Below, piece after piece: positions 15,962 through 23,519 of a stretch of 35,898 nt of DNA (positions within the stretch are counted from its first letter, which is position 1; each line of letters starts with the position of its first letter). Below the pieces are notes generated by a model. It was given only the letters and a program-made list of their open reading frames with translations. It searched no databases and was not told the DNA's origin. A program made the position numbers and the translations under genes. This stretch comes from CAYLHS01 sp964383535 (lineage in GTDB: Bacteria > Actinomycetota > Acidimicrobiia > Spongiisociales > UBA4744): positions 1 to 35,898 of the forward strand of contig CAYLHS010000011.1 in NCBI GenBank assembly GCA_964383535.1, given 5' to 3'.

Positions 15962-16945
15962 ATGCTCGCGTCGATTCCATCCCCGTCGTCCAACACCCTG
16001 TCGATCGGTCCGTTGACGATCCACTACTACGGGCTCCTCATCGGTATCGGCGTGCTCGTCGCCATCTGGGTGACGATGCGCAGGTTCGCCAAGTTCGGTG
16101 GTGATCCTGCGCTCGCAGAAAGCGTGTCGATCTGGGCGGTGGTTGCAGGGCTGTTGGGTGCGAGAGCCGCGTATGTGATCCCTCGTTGGAGCGAGGTCAC
16201 CTCGGGTGGCGTCTGGCACGTACTCGCCATATGGAGAGGTGGTCTCGCGTTTTTTGGGGGCCTGACGGCGGGTGCCATCGTCGGACTCGGGCTCATGCTC
16301 GTTCGCAGAGCCCCTGGCAAAGGACGGTGGTGGAACGTTGCCGCGTTCGCTGACGCTGCGGCGATAGGGCTCCCGGCTGCGCAAGCGATCGGGCGGTGGG
16401 GCAACTACATGAACCAAGAGCTGTTCGGTACGCCGTCGACCCTTCCTTGGGCGGTGCAGATTGCGCCCCAGTTCCGACCGGCGCAATACGCCGACTACGC
16501 CACGTTCCATCCGGCATTCCTCTATGAGTCTCTGTGGAACGTTCTCATCGTGATTCCCGTTCTGTTGCTCCTCGAGAAACGGTTCAAGATCGCACGGGGC
16601 AACATGATCCTGGGATACCTGGTGTTCTACGGCACAGGCCGGTTCCTCCTGGAGTTCATCAGGACAGACCAGGCAACGTACGTGTTCGGGTTCAGGGCCA
16701 ACCAGCTCGTCGCGGCGATCGTCGTGGTGGTGGCGCTGGCGATTCTCCTGGTCAGGCAGGCCAAGGGATCACCAGGCTACGAGATCGACGTGACCAGCAC
16801 TTCGGTGGCCGCCTCGGCCCTGTCGGCATCGGGCAGCGCCGGGTTCCACGAGGAGAGCGAGACTGCCACCACCCTGCCGGACGATCCGAGCATCGCCAAC
16901 GAGGATGCGACGCCGGCGAGTGACGGTCCGCCGGGGGACGGGTAG
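15962..16945 (+). CDS. lgt: Prolipoprotein diacylglyceryl transferase
   Basis: Lgt transfers diacylglycerol to the lipobox cysteine of prelipoproteins in the inner membrane. The 327 aa protein has the characteristic TIHYYGLLIGIG first segment, IWRGGLAFFGGL, the signature AIGRWGNYMNQELFG, HPAFLYESLWN and RGNMILGYLVFYGTGRFLLEF. The core ends near residue 270. The last 60 or so residues are a low-complexity acidic Ser/Ala/Glu tail, beginning around base 16770. I chose ATG 15962, 7 bases after a TAGTGT box; an ATG-less extension from 15875 adds 29 residues that fit the family poorly. The last 169 bases are antisense to the arginase-family gene. Confidence 0.92.
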   Translation: MLASIPSPSSNTLSIGPLTIHYYGLLIGIGVLVAIWVTMRRFAKFGGDPALAESVSIWAVVAGLLGARAAYVIPRWSEVTSGGVWHVLAIWRGGLAFFGGLTAGAIVGLGLMLVRRAPGKGRWWNVAAFADAAAIGLPAAQAIGRWGNYMNQELFGTPSTLPWAVQIAPQFRPAQYADYATFHPAFLYESLWNVLIVIPVLLLLEKRFKIARGNMILGYLVFYGTGRFLLEFIRTDQATYVFGFRANQLVAAIVVVVALAILLVRQAKGSPGYEIDVTSTSVAASALSASGSAGFHEESETATTLPDDPSIANEDATPASDGPPGDG

Positions 16946-17504
16946 TTCACGGCGGGCATTTCCGCAGGATCGACGACGTCTACGTCGACGTGCACATAGA
17001 GATCCCCTTCGAGCGGTATCGCCGCCTCGAGCTCTTCCAGTGTCACATGGTTCAGTCTCGACCCGGCAACGGGCTCGGAATCGTCGAGATCTCGCGCATC
17101 GACGAGAACGACGCGCGCCTCGTCGATCGGTGATGCGCCGGCGCCGATCATCACCGTCTGCTCCCCGCGGCCGACCAGCATCGCCAACGGCATGCCTCCG
17201 AGGAATTCCGACGGCGTCGTCTCCCATGTGTGGAAATCACCATGCGCATCGAACCACACCACGGTCGGCTCGACGCCCTTTCGCTGTAGCCCTCCCAGAG
17301 CGCCGATCGTCGCCAGGCAGTCTCCCGCATAGACGATCGGACGATCGGTTGACGCGACCGCCTCTGCGAGGCCCGGTAGAGCACCCCCATGCGATGCTGA
17401 GCAGGGTCGGGCGCGAGCGGAGGATCGATCGTCACGTTGGGTTCGGGGACGACGAACCCTGGCATAGGTTCTCCGATGAAGTAGGGCACGACGATGCGGT
17501 TCAC
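16777..17504 (-). pseudogene. Arginase/agmatinase-family protein with an apparent frameshift
   Basis: Two overlapping minus-strand frames form one arginase-superfamily protein. The N-terminal piece (MNRIVVPYFIGEPMPGF...) runs in one frame to about 17375. The rest continues in the -1 frame with GLAEAVAS, YAGDCLATIGALGG, a WFDAHGDFHTWETTPSEFLGGM manganese-site block and HVDVDVVDP, ending at 16777. Adding one G to the GGG run at 17372-17374 (minus strand) would join them. The cause may be a real disruption, a sequencing error or programmed slippage. Start GTG 17504 is 7 bases after a TATCGT -10 (17512-17517, minus), so it would be leaderless; GTG 17513 overlaps that box. The substrate is unknown; the GDC in place of GDH departs from classical arginases. 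The 3' end overlaps lgt by 169 bases. Confidence 0.7.
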
Positions 17505-17511
17505 GGCGCTC

Positions 17512-17517
17512 ACGATA
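17512..17517 (-). promoter_or_regulatory. -10 box of the arginase-family gene
   Basis: TATCGT on the minus strand is 7 bases before GTG 17504 (MNRIVV), the spacing of a leaderless start. Confidence 0.45.
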
Positions 17518-17561
17518 CGCTCGATGTCATCTCGGCCCGCGTGGTCCTTGACGAGGACGGG

Positions 17562-18365
17562 TCACGTGATCTCCACCTCCTCCAGGTTGTCCTCCGGATC
17601 GGGATACCGCATGTGGAGCTTCTCGAGCGTGTCGACCAGGACCGAGCTGATGACCAGGTTGCGGTACCACTTGTGGTCGGCGGGAACGACGTACCACGGA
17701 GCCCATGGAGTCGATGTCTTGGAGAGCACGGCTTCGTAGGCTCGTTGGTACGAGTCCCACAGTTCGCGTTCCGCCAGATCGCTGCGGGCGAACTTCCAGT
17801 GCTTCGTCGGATCGTCGAGACGCGCCTGGAGGCGTTCCTTCTGCTCTTCCTTGGAGATGTGTAGGAAGAACTTGCGGATGGTCGTGCCCTCGTTGGCGAG
17901 CATGTGTTCGAACTCGTTGATCTGGTCGTAGCGCCTGCTCCACACCGACTCGGGCACGAGTCCGTGCACTCTGACGACGAGAACGTCCTCGTAGTGGGAG
18001 CGGTTGAAGATGGTGATCTCGCCATTGCCCGGCGTATGAGGGTGAACCCTCCACAGGAAGTCGTGGGCGAGTTCCTCCCGGGTCGGCTGCTTGAAGGAAG
18101 CGACCTTCACGCCCTGTGGATTCGTGCCGTCGAACACATGGCGAATGGTTCCGTCTTTGCCCCCGGTATCGATCGCTTGCAGGACCACCAGCAACCTGTG
18201 GGCGCCTTCCGCGTAGAGCAGCTCCTGCAGGTCTTCGAGGCGGGTATTGAGCCGTCTCGTCTCATGCCGTCCCTCCTTCTTCCCGCCTTCGAAGGCTGTG
18301 TGATCGGCAGGGTCGATCTGTGCGAGATCGACCTCGGTTCCCGGTTCGACGCGATATCGCTGCAT
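17562..18365 (-). CDS. Polyphosphate kinase 2 family protein (class III type)
   Basis: PPK2 enzymes transfer phosphate between polyphosphate and nucleoside mono- or diphosphates. The 267 aa protein has Walker A with VVLQAIDTGGKDGTIRHVF at about residues 60-78, then NPQGVKVASFKQPT, HDFLWRVHPHTPGNGEITIFNRSHYEDVLV (Walker B with NRSHYED), and WKFARSDLAER with the lid. The QAxDxxGKDGTIRHV form is that of class III PPK2, which can use AMP and ADP. ATG 18365 has a GAAGGAG Shine-Dalgarno and a -10 TAGGTT at 18387-18392 on the minus strand. It diverges from comEA. Confidence 0.92.
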   Translation of the reverse strand: MQRYRVEPGTEVDLAQIDPADHTAFEGGKKEGRHETRRLNTRLEDLQELLYAEGAHRLLVVLQAIDTGGKDGTIRHVFDGTNPQGVKVASFKQPTREELAHDFLWRVHPHTPGNGEITIFNRSHYEDVLVVRVHGLVPESVWSRRYDQINEFEHMLANEGTTIRKFFLHISKEEQKERLQARLDDPTKHWKFARSDLAERELWDSYQRAYEAVLSKTSTPWAPWYVVPADHKWYRNLVISSVLVDTLEKLHMRYPDPEDNLEEVEIT

Positions 18366-18386
18366 GAGACTCCTTCGTCGGCCACC

Positions 18387-18392
18387 AACCTA
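18387..18392 (-). promoter_or_regulatory. -10 box of the PPK2 gene
   Basis: TAGGTT on the minus strand is about 21 bases before ATG 18365; the short leader includes GAAGGAG. Confidence 0.4.
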
Positions 18393-18412
18393 CTTCACCG
18401 GCTTCGGCCGAG

Positions 18413-18967
18413 GTGATACAAGGGTCGGGTCCCTTGAATCGTTTCGCTGCCTTCGTCGCTGTCGCGGCACTCGCGCTCGCGGGAGCCGCGGGGTTGTGGT
18501 TCGGGCGTTCCCGGCCGGCGTCCGCGCCGCCCCCGGTGACCATCACCGGTGTGACCGAGGTCCGGATGCTGACGGTGCACGTATCTGGCGCGGTGGCACG
18601 ACCCGGGCTGGTGCAAATCGCCGCGCCGGCGAGGGTCGCCGACGTGATCATCGCTGCGGGAGGTGCGCTTCGCGACGCGAAGCTCGGTTCGCTCAATCTG
18701 GCAGCTCCTGTTTCGGACGGCCAGCACATCCAGATTCCCTCTGCCGTTCAGAGCTCGGAGGATCCGGAGTCGGGGAAGGTCACGATCAACCAGGCGGACG
18801 TGAAGGGGCTCGAGCTGCTGCCTGGCGTAGGGCCGGTCCTTGCTCAGAGGATCTTCGACTACAGGGAGGCGCACGGGCCGTTCGAGGTGGTCGAAGACCT
18901 TCTGGACGTCCCTGGGATCGGTGAGGCGAAGCTCGCCGCGTTGCGCGATGCGGTCGTCGTTCCGTGA
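18413..18967 (+). CDS. comEA: ComEA family DNA-binding competence protein
   Basis: ComEA is a membrane-anchored receptor that binds incoming double-stranded DNA during natural transformation. The product has an N-terminal hydrophobic anchor (FAAFVAVAALALAGAAG), a proline-rich linker, an SLBB-like domain (TVHVSGAVARPGLV) and two helix-hairpin-helix motifs at the C-terminus (LLPGVGPVLAQRIFDYR and LLDVPGIGEAKLAALR). GTG 18413 gives 184 aa; TTG 18434 gives 177 aa starting MNRFAAF and has AAGGG upstream. I cannot decide between them. The stop overlaps the comEC start as GTGA. Confidence 0.9.
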   Translation: MIQGSGPLNRFAAFVAVAALALAGAAGLWFGRSRPASAPPPVTITGVTEVRMLTVHVSGAVARPGLVQIAAPARVADVIIAAGGALRDAKLGSLNLAAPVSDGQHIQIPSAVQSSEDPESGKVTINQADVKGLELLPGVGPVLAQRIFDYREAHGPFEVVEDLLDVPGIGEAKLAALRDAVVVP

Positions 18968-21096
18968 TCCGACCTCCCAGGCCCGCAGGCCGTTGGGCGC
19001 TCGCAGGGGGAGCACTCGTCTGGCTGGTCGTCGCGCTGGCGAGAGCAGCAGGAAGCTGGTCGATCGTTGTGGCGGTCGTCGTCGGAGCACTCCTGATCCT
19101 GCGGTTCAGAGAGGGGTGGGCTGTTGCTGCCGCGGGGCTGATGGTCGCGGCGTCGATCTCGGGGGTCCTTTCGTCCGCGAGAGAGACCTCGGTGCTGGAA
19201 TCGCCCATCGACGCCGGTCCCGTCGAGATGGCGGGTATTGCGCTGGACGATGTTCGAGAGGGGGCGTCCGGGGCGTGGTTCCTCGTACGGCCGACGCTCG
19301 TGCGGAAGGCCGGAGTGTGGGCGGAATGGGAAGGTCCCCCTGTACTGGTATCGCTTCGGGAGACCACGGAGGTCTCTGCCCACGACGAGCTCGTGGTGAG
19401 GGGCGTCGCGGTGAACCGACCCGGCATGGCGCGCGGAGACCCATACGCAGGAGTCATTCGTGGTGCGAGGGTGATTGCGGTCGCCCCGGCTCCGGATGTG
19501 CTTTTTGTCGCCGGGAATGCGATCAGGGCTCGCATCCATGCTGCACTTGGTGGCGGCGGTGAGGCGACAGCGTTGTTGTCCGGTTTTCTGATCGGCGATG
19601 TCAGGGAATTACCGGCCGTGTCCGCCGACCAGTTGCGCAGGGCAGGCCTCTCACATTTCGTTGCAGTCTCGGGATCGAATGTCGCGCTGTTCCTGATCCT
19701 CTGGTGGGTGATCGTTGGCCCTTTCGCTTTCGGACCGCGTCGTCGAGCAGTGGTTGGGCTCGTGGGCCTTGCGGTGTTCATCGTGGTGACCAGGTGGGAG
19801 CCGTCCGTGCTACGCGCTGCTGGAATGGCGGGCCTCCTTCTGGTTGCACGCGCGGCCGGAGTCGCGCTCACCCCGTGGGCCGCGCTCGGCACATCGGTAG
19901 CGGGGCTGCTTCTGGTGTCGGGGGAGCTGAGTGGCGACGTTGGCTTTCAGCTCTCGGTTGCGGCGACCGCAGGCGTCATGGCGGGCGCCGACATGTTCAA
20001 AGGGAAGCTTCCTAGGTGGGTGGGAGCCCCGCTTGGAGCGACCATCGCTGCGCAGGTCGCGGTCGCGCCGGTACTTCTCGCGCACTTCGGGTCCATTCCT
20101 CTCCTTTCTCCGCTGGCGAATCTCGCTGCGGGTCCGCTCGTCATGATCTCCACCGCAGCCGGTGGCGTTGGAGTACTCGCAGGGATCGGGGTGCTCACTC
20201 AGGTCGGGGTCGTAGCGGCCAAGGGTGTCCTGATGGTCGCACAGACAGCTGCGGGCTGGCCGCAGCTCGGACCTGCCGCAGCCATCTCGGTGATGGCCGG
20301 AGGGATGCTCGCGACTTCTCGACGGTTTCGTCCGCTCGTGGTTACGGCCGCGGCGTGCGCGCTTCTCGTATCGGTGTTCGGGCACCGTCTCACACCGCCG
20401 GCGACGGTGTTTCTCGACGTGGGACAGGGCGACGCCGAGTTGATCGTGGGGCCAAGCGGCGAGACCATCTTGATCGACGGAGGGCCTGATCCAGTGCTGA
20501 TTCTGCGCAAGCTCCACGAGTACGGGGTCGATCATGTCGATGTCATGGTCCTCTCACACCCGCATGACGACCACGCGACCGGCCTGGTGTCGGTGATCGA
20601 GGAACTTCCCGTAGGAGAGGTGTGGGACTCCGGTCATGCCGGGGGTGGCCCTGCCGCAGAACAGCTGATCGCCGCGGCGGACAGGCGGCACGTCCCTGTG
20701 CGCATACCCGTCGCCGGCGACACGTTCCGTATTGGCGCGTTCAGCGTCGAAGTGCTCGGACCCCTTCGTCGCTACGCCTCACCCAACGACCAATCGCTCG
20801 TGCTGCGTGTCGAGGCACACGGTCGGACGATGTTGTTTCCCGGAGATGCCGAGACGATTGCCCAATCCGAGCTCGGGACGATTCGTGCTGACGTGTTGAA
20901 GGTGCCTCACCAAGGAGCCGATACGTCGGACCCATCATGGCTTGTCGCGACCGGCGCGAGCGAGGCCATTGTCAGTGTCGGCCCCAACACGTTCGGGCAT
21001 CCTTCGGAGTCGATCATCGCGGATATGCAGGCAGCGGGCATGCGGGTACGTCGAACCGATCAAGAAGGCGATATCGTCGCTCCGTTCGGCAGCTAG
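18964..21096 (+). CDS. comEC: ComEC/Rec2 DNA-uptake channel protein
   Basis: ComEC is the inner-membrane channel that brings single-stranded DNA into the cell in competent bacteria. The 710 aa protein has an N-terminal extracellular DUF4131-like region, a Competence domain with many hydrophobic helices (starting after GHxVAVSGSN-like LSHFVAVSGSNVALFL), and a C-terminal metallo-beta-lactamase domain: FLDVGQGDAELIV, LIDGG, LSHPHDDHATGL and KVPHQGADTSDP. The GTG start overlaps the comEA stop. Both metal-binding motifs (HPHDDH and HQG) are intact, so this domain looks active. Together with comEA and PilB it supports a transformation system, although other com and pil genes lie outside the window. 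Confidence 0.94.
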   Translation: MIRPPRPAGRWALAGGALVWLVVALARAAGSWSIVVAVVVGALLILRFREGWAVAAAGLMVAASISGVLSSARETSVLESPIDAGPVEMAGIALDDVREGASGAWFLVRPTLVRKAGVWAEWEGPPVLVSLRETTEVSAHDELVVRGVAVNRPGMARGDPYAGVIRGARVIAVAPAPDVLFVAGNAIRARIHAALGGGGEATALLSGFLIGDVRELPAVSADQLRRAGLSHFVAVSGSNVALFLILWWVIVGPFAFGPRRRAVVGLVGLAVFIVVTRWEPSVLRAAGMAGLLLVARAAGVALTPWAALGTSVAGLLLVSGELSGDVGFQLSVAATAGVMAGADMFKGKLPRWVGAPLGATIAAQVAVAPVLLAHFGSIPLLSPLANLAAGPLVMISTAAGGVGVLAGIGVLTQVGVVAAKGVLMVAQTAAGWPQLGPAAAISVMAGGMLATSRRFRPLVVTAAACALLVSVFGHRLTPPATVFLDVGQGDAELIVGPSGETILIDGGPDPVLILRKLHEYGVDHVDVMVLSHPHDDHATGLVSVIEELPVGEVWDSGHAGGGPAAEQLIAAADRRHVPVRIPVAGDTFRIGAFSVEVLGPLRRYASPNDQSLVLRVEAHGRTMLFPGDAETIAQSELGTIRADVLKVPHQGADTSDPSWLVATGASEAIVSVGPNTFGHPSESIIADMQAAGMRVRRTDQEGDIVAPFGS

Positions 21097-21227
21097 AGGA
21101 CCGTCCCGTGGCGATGCTCAGGGCGAGTCTCGCCGGCGGCAGGGACGCACGTGCGCACCGTGCTTCGAGGACGACGACGCGGGCAGCGATGTCATCTGGC
21201 GCTCCTGAATGGGTCCTGGTCAGAGCC

Positions 21228-22025
21228 CTAGCTCTCGATCGCCCTGAGTCTCGTCTTCAGCGGGTCCAGTTCGTCCTCCGGGAATGTCAGCCACGAGTCG
21301 GCGAGTTCGAGGGATGCGAGGCCGCGCTTCGTCAACCACTCCTCGAGTTTGCCGACGAGCGTGGTCGTGAACACACGCGCTCCCTCGCTCCCCGTGTTCG
21401 GGAGGACGACAACCAGCAGGTGCCGACCGGTCTCGATCCCATGGCCCGCCCTGTCCGCGCCCCGGATCCCATCGGACACGTTGCGCCCGAGCTCCTTCAG
21501 AAGGGCCGCTCGCTTTCGCCTTCCGAGGGAGTCGAAGGCAGCTGAAGGGACCTCTACCACCGAGACGGAGAACAGCGTCTTGTAGCGGAGCGCCCGGCTC
21601 TGCTCCATGTCGATCGTCTGAAAGAGCGCCCGTGCGTTGAGCATGCCCGTGGCGTCATCGATCTGATCGTAGAGGTCGAGTTTCTCCATCGACGCTCGGA
21701 GCTGGCCCACGGCCCACCCTCCGACGCTGCCAAATGCGAGGTAGCCGGCGCCTCGGCCGAGAACGAGGCCGATGAACCGGCCGGTGCCGATCGCGTCCAT
21801 GGCGGGGTAGCGCAGCACCGCATAGCCAACCGCGGCCGCCAATCCAAGGACGACCCCGCCTGGGAATCCCCAGAACATCAATCCGAGAAAGACGGGGAGG
21901 AACAGAAGAGTCCCGACGACTTCGATCGGCTCGACGCTTCTCATGTACATGATGAGAGCGATCAGGGCGAGAATCACGAGGCCGATACCGGTGAGGAGGG
22001 AGCGAACGCGGCGGGTATCGGTCAC
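21228..22025 (-). CDS. Membrane protein with degenerate GGDEF-like domain
   Basis: This 265 aa protein has an N-terminal set of about four helices (LLTGIGLVILALIALIMYM, VVGTLLFLPVFLGLMFWGF, GGVVLGLAAAVGYAVLRY, LVLGRGAGYLAFGSVGGWAV). A GGDEF-like domain follows (LYDQIDDATGMLNARALFQTIDMEQSRALRY), which matches the family's D..TG..N.R.F start. At the expected GG(D/E)EF active-site position it reads HGIETGRHLLVVVLP, so it should not make cyclic di-GMP; it may sense or scaffold. GTG 22025 follows TACCAT (22033-22038, minus) by 7 bases. It diverges from the gene at 22093. Confidence 0.72.
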   Translation of the reverse strand: MTDTRRVRSLLTGIGLVILALIALIMYMRSVEPIEVVGTLLFLPVFLGLMFWGFPGGVVLGLAAAVGYAVLRYPAMDAIGTGRFIGLVLGRGAGYLAFGSVGGWAVGQLRASMEKLDLYDQIDDATGMLNARALFQTIDMEQSRALRYKTLFSVSVVEVPSAAFDSLGRRKRAALLKELGRNVSDGIRGADRAGHGIETGRHLLVVVLPNTGSEGARVFTTTLVGKLEEWLTKRGLASLELADSWLTFPEDELDPLKTRLRAIES

Positions 22026-22032
22026 GGGCCGG

Positions 22033-22038
22033 ATGGTA
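22033..22038 (-). promoter_or_regulatory. -10 box of the GGDEF-like gene
   Basis: TACCAT on the minus strand, 7 bases before GTG 22025: a leaderless arrangement. It faces another leaderless promoter 42 bases away. Confidence 0.5.
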
Positions 22039-22080
22039 GCCAGGGGACGTGGAAGGCTCGGGGAATGGCTGGGCCGGCCG

Positions 22081-22086
22081 TACACT
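22081..22086 (+). promoter_or_regulatory. -10 box of the membrane-anchored hypothetical gene
   Basis: TACACT is 6 bases before GTG 22093, so the transcript would be leaderless. Confidence 0.5.
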
Positions 22087-22092
22087 GCGCCG

Positions 22093-22548
22093 GTGCCGTC
22101 CACGTTCAAGTCGAGGATCGCGATCGTGCTGATCGTAGGAATCTTCCTCATCCCCATCCTCGTGTCGTCTCTTCGGGGCCTCACACACGTGCTGACGTGC
22201 TCGGAAAGCGTGGCAGCACCGTTCACGGTCTTCATCGCATCGGATGGCAGCGCGGTCGTCACCAGTTCGGCGACAGGTGAGGCAGGCGACAGTCAGGGGT
22301 TGTGTGGTGGCCTGTCGGTCGACATGAGAGCGGGGACGGTCGTCGCTGGTCGTCTTGCCTTGACCATTCTCGTGGCCAACGACTCTTCCTACCCGTGGCG
22401 GGGAACCGTTGACGTGTCGCTCAACAACTCGACGATCCCGGTCGCGATCGGGAGGATCGAACCAGGAGAGACGGGAGCAGATTCGATTCCGGTCCGGCTC
22501 GACGAGGGGACCAACGAGCTGGACGGGTCGCTGCTCGTCGGCCCCTAG
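22093..22548 (+). CDS. Membrane-anchored hypothetical protein
   Basis: I do not recognise this 151 aa protein. It starts with a short basic stretch and a strong hydrophobic segment (IAIVLIVGIFLIPILV, about residues 9-24), a signal peptide or anchor. The rest is a beta-rich, Gly/Ser/Thr-rich domain with two cysteines (CSES near residue 36 and GLCGG near residue 75) that could form a disulphide, and a C-terminal TIPVAIGRIEPGE segment that looks like an immunoglobulin-like or CARDB-like fold. It is probably extracytoplasmic. The start is set by TACACT 6 bases upstream and is divergent from the GGDEF-like gene. Confidence 0.6.
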   Translation: MPSTFKSRIAIVLIVGIFLIPILVSSLRGLTHVLTCSESVAAPFTVFIASDGSAVVTSSATGEAGDSQGLCGGLSVDMRAGTVVAGRLALTILVANDSSYPWRGTVDVSLNNSTIPVAIGRIEPGETGADSIPVRLDEGTNELDGSLLVGP

Positions 22549-22580
22549 GCGGGCTCCGCCTGCCAGTCTTCGATCCTGAG

Positions 22581-22670
22581 CTCTCGGTTTTCGGTGGGAG
22601 AATCGCGCAGCGGTTCGCGTTGCTCCGTGCCGCGCTTCTCACCGACAACCGAAAGCCGACAACCGAGAAC
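22581..22670. repeat. Interspersed palindromic repeat, copy 1
   Basis: An arm at 22581-22602 (CTCTCGGTTTTCGGTGG...) pairs imperfectly with 22636-22670. The right arm contains a 14-base direct repeat, CCGACAACCGAAAG then CCGACAACCGAGAA. A similar structure is at 35703-35789. Both lie just before a -10 box and a gene. It looks like a REP- or MITE-like element. Confidence 0.5.
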
Positions 22671-22691
22671 GGTGAGCGAAGCGAGCCCCGC

Positions 22692-22697
22692 TACCCT
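22692..22697 (+). promoter_or_regulatory. -10 box of the DHPS-like gene
   Basis: TACCCT is 6 bases before GTG 22704. The leaderless layout fixes the start and rules out the longer frame that runs through the repeat upstream. Confidence 0.5.
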
Positions 22698-22703
22698 CGG
22701 CTC

Positions 22704-23519
22704 GTGAGCGCGTTCAGGTTCGATGCGGGTGACGTGGCGTTCGACTTCACAGGCGATTGCACCTACGTGATGGGTGTCATCAACATGTCGCCTGAGTCGA
22801 ACAACCGGCAGACAGTTGCCGATTCGCCGGCGTCAGCTCTTCAATTGGCGCGCCGCTACAGGGAGCACGGTGTCCAGGTGATCGATATCGGCGGCCAGTC
22901 GTCGCACTATCTCTCCGCAGAGTTGCCTGTCGAGGTGGAGCTCTCTCGCCTCCTGCCGGCGATCGAGTTGCTGGCAGGCGACGGGTTTGTCGTGTCCGTC
23001 GATACGTGGAAGCCGGAAGTCGCCCGGCGTGCCATCGACGCAGGAGCAGCGATCATCAATGATACGGGTGGGATGCGCAACGCCGGGATGGTCGACGTCG
23101 CCGTGGCACGTGACGTGCCGGTCGTCGTGACGTACGTCGAGGGTGAGACACCGCTCGCCGTAGGCGACCTCGAACTCGTGGATGACAAGGCTTCTCAAAT
23201 AGCGGAGCGATTCGTGCCGCTCTTGGACTCGTTGACCCGGCGGGGCCTCACGAAGCTCATCCTCGATCCCGGGATCGCCATCAACTATCGCAGCGACTAC
23301 GGGGAATACACCCGCCAGCAGCTTCGTGTCATCAGGCAGATCGACGCCATCAGGAAGCTCGGCCACCCTGTGCTGGTACCGATTCCCCGCAAACGTGAGC
23401 TGTCCCGAGTCATGGCTTATGTGGCGATGTCGCTCGAGTACGGCGCCGACATGATTCGGGTGCACGACCCTGAGGAGGCGTGCGATTTGGTGCGGCTGTT
23501 CGGCAGGGAGGTCACGTGA
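22704..23519 (+). CDS. Dihydropteroate synthase-like protein (FolP paralogue)
   Basis: This 271 aa TIM-barrel protein belongs to the pterin-binding/DHPS family, which joins pterin pyrophosphate to p-aminobenzoate in folate synthesis. It has the family blocks in order: MGVINMSPES (usual MGxxNxTPDS), VIDIGGQSSH (usual DIGGESTRPG), SVDTWKPEVARRAIDAGAAIINDTGG, LDPGIAINY (usual DPGIGFGK) and a C-terminal IRVHDP (usual RVHDV). The loops that bind pyrophosphate and pABA are changed, so it could be a paralogue with another substrate. Its stop overlaps the holA start as GTGA. I leave the symbol empty because DHPS activity is uncertain. Confidence 0.8.
   Translation: MSAFRFDAGDVAFDFTGDCTYVMGVINMSPESNNRQTVADSPASALQLARRYREHGVQVIDIGGQSSHYLSAELPVEVELSRLLPAIELLAGDGFVVSVDTWKPEVARRAIDAGAAIINDTGGMRNAGMVDVAVARDVPVVVTYVEGETPLAVGDLELVDDKASQIAERFVPLLDSLTRRGLTKLILDPGIAINYRSDYGEYTRQQLRVIRQIDAIRKLGHPVLVPIPRKRELSRVMAYVAMSLEYGADMIRVHDPEEACDLVRLFGREVT

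Noticed and set aside
14930..16510. 526-codon open frame on the minus strand
   Set aside because: It is antisense to leuS and lgt. The product is Arg/Asp/His-rich and shows no family motif.
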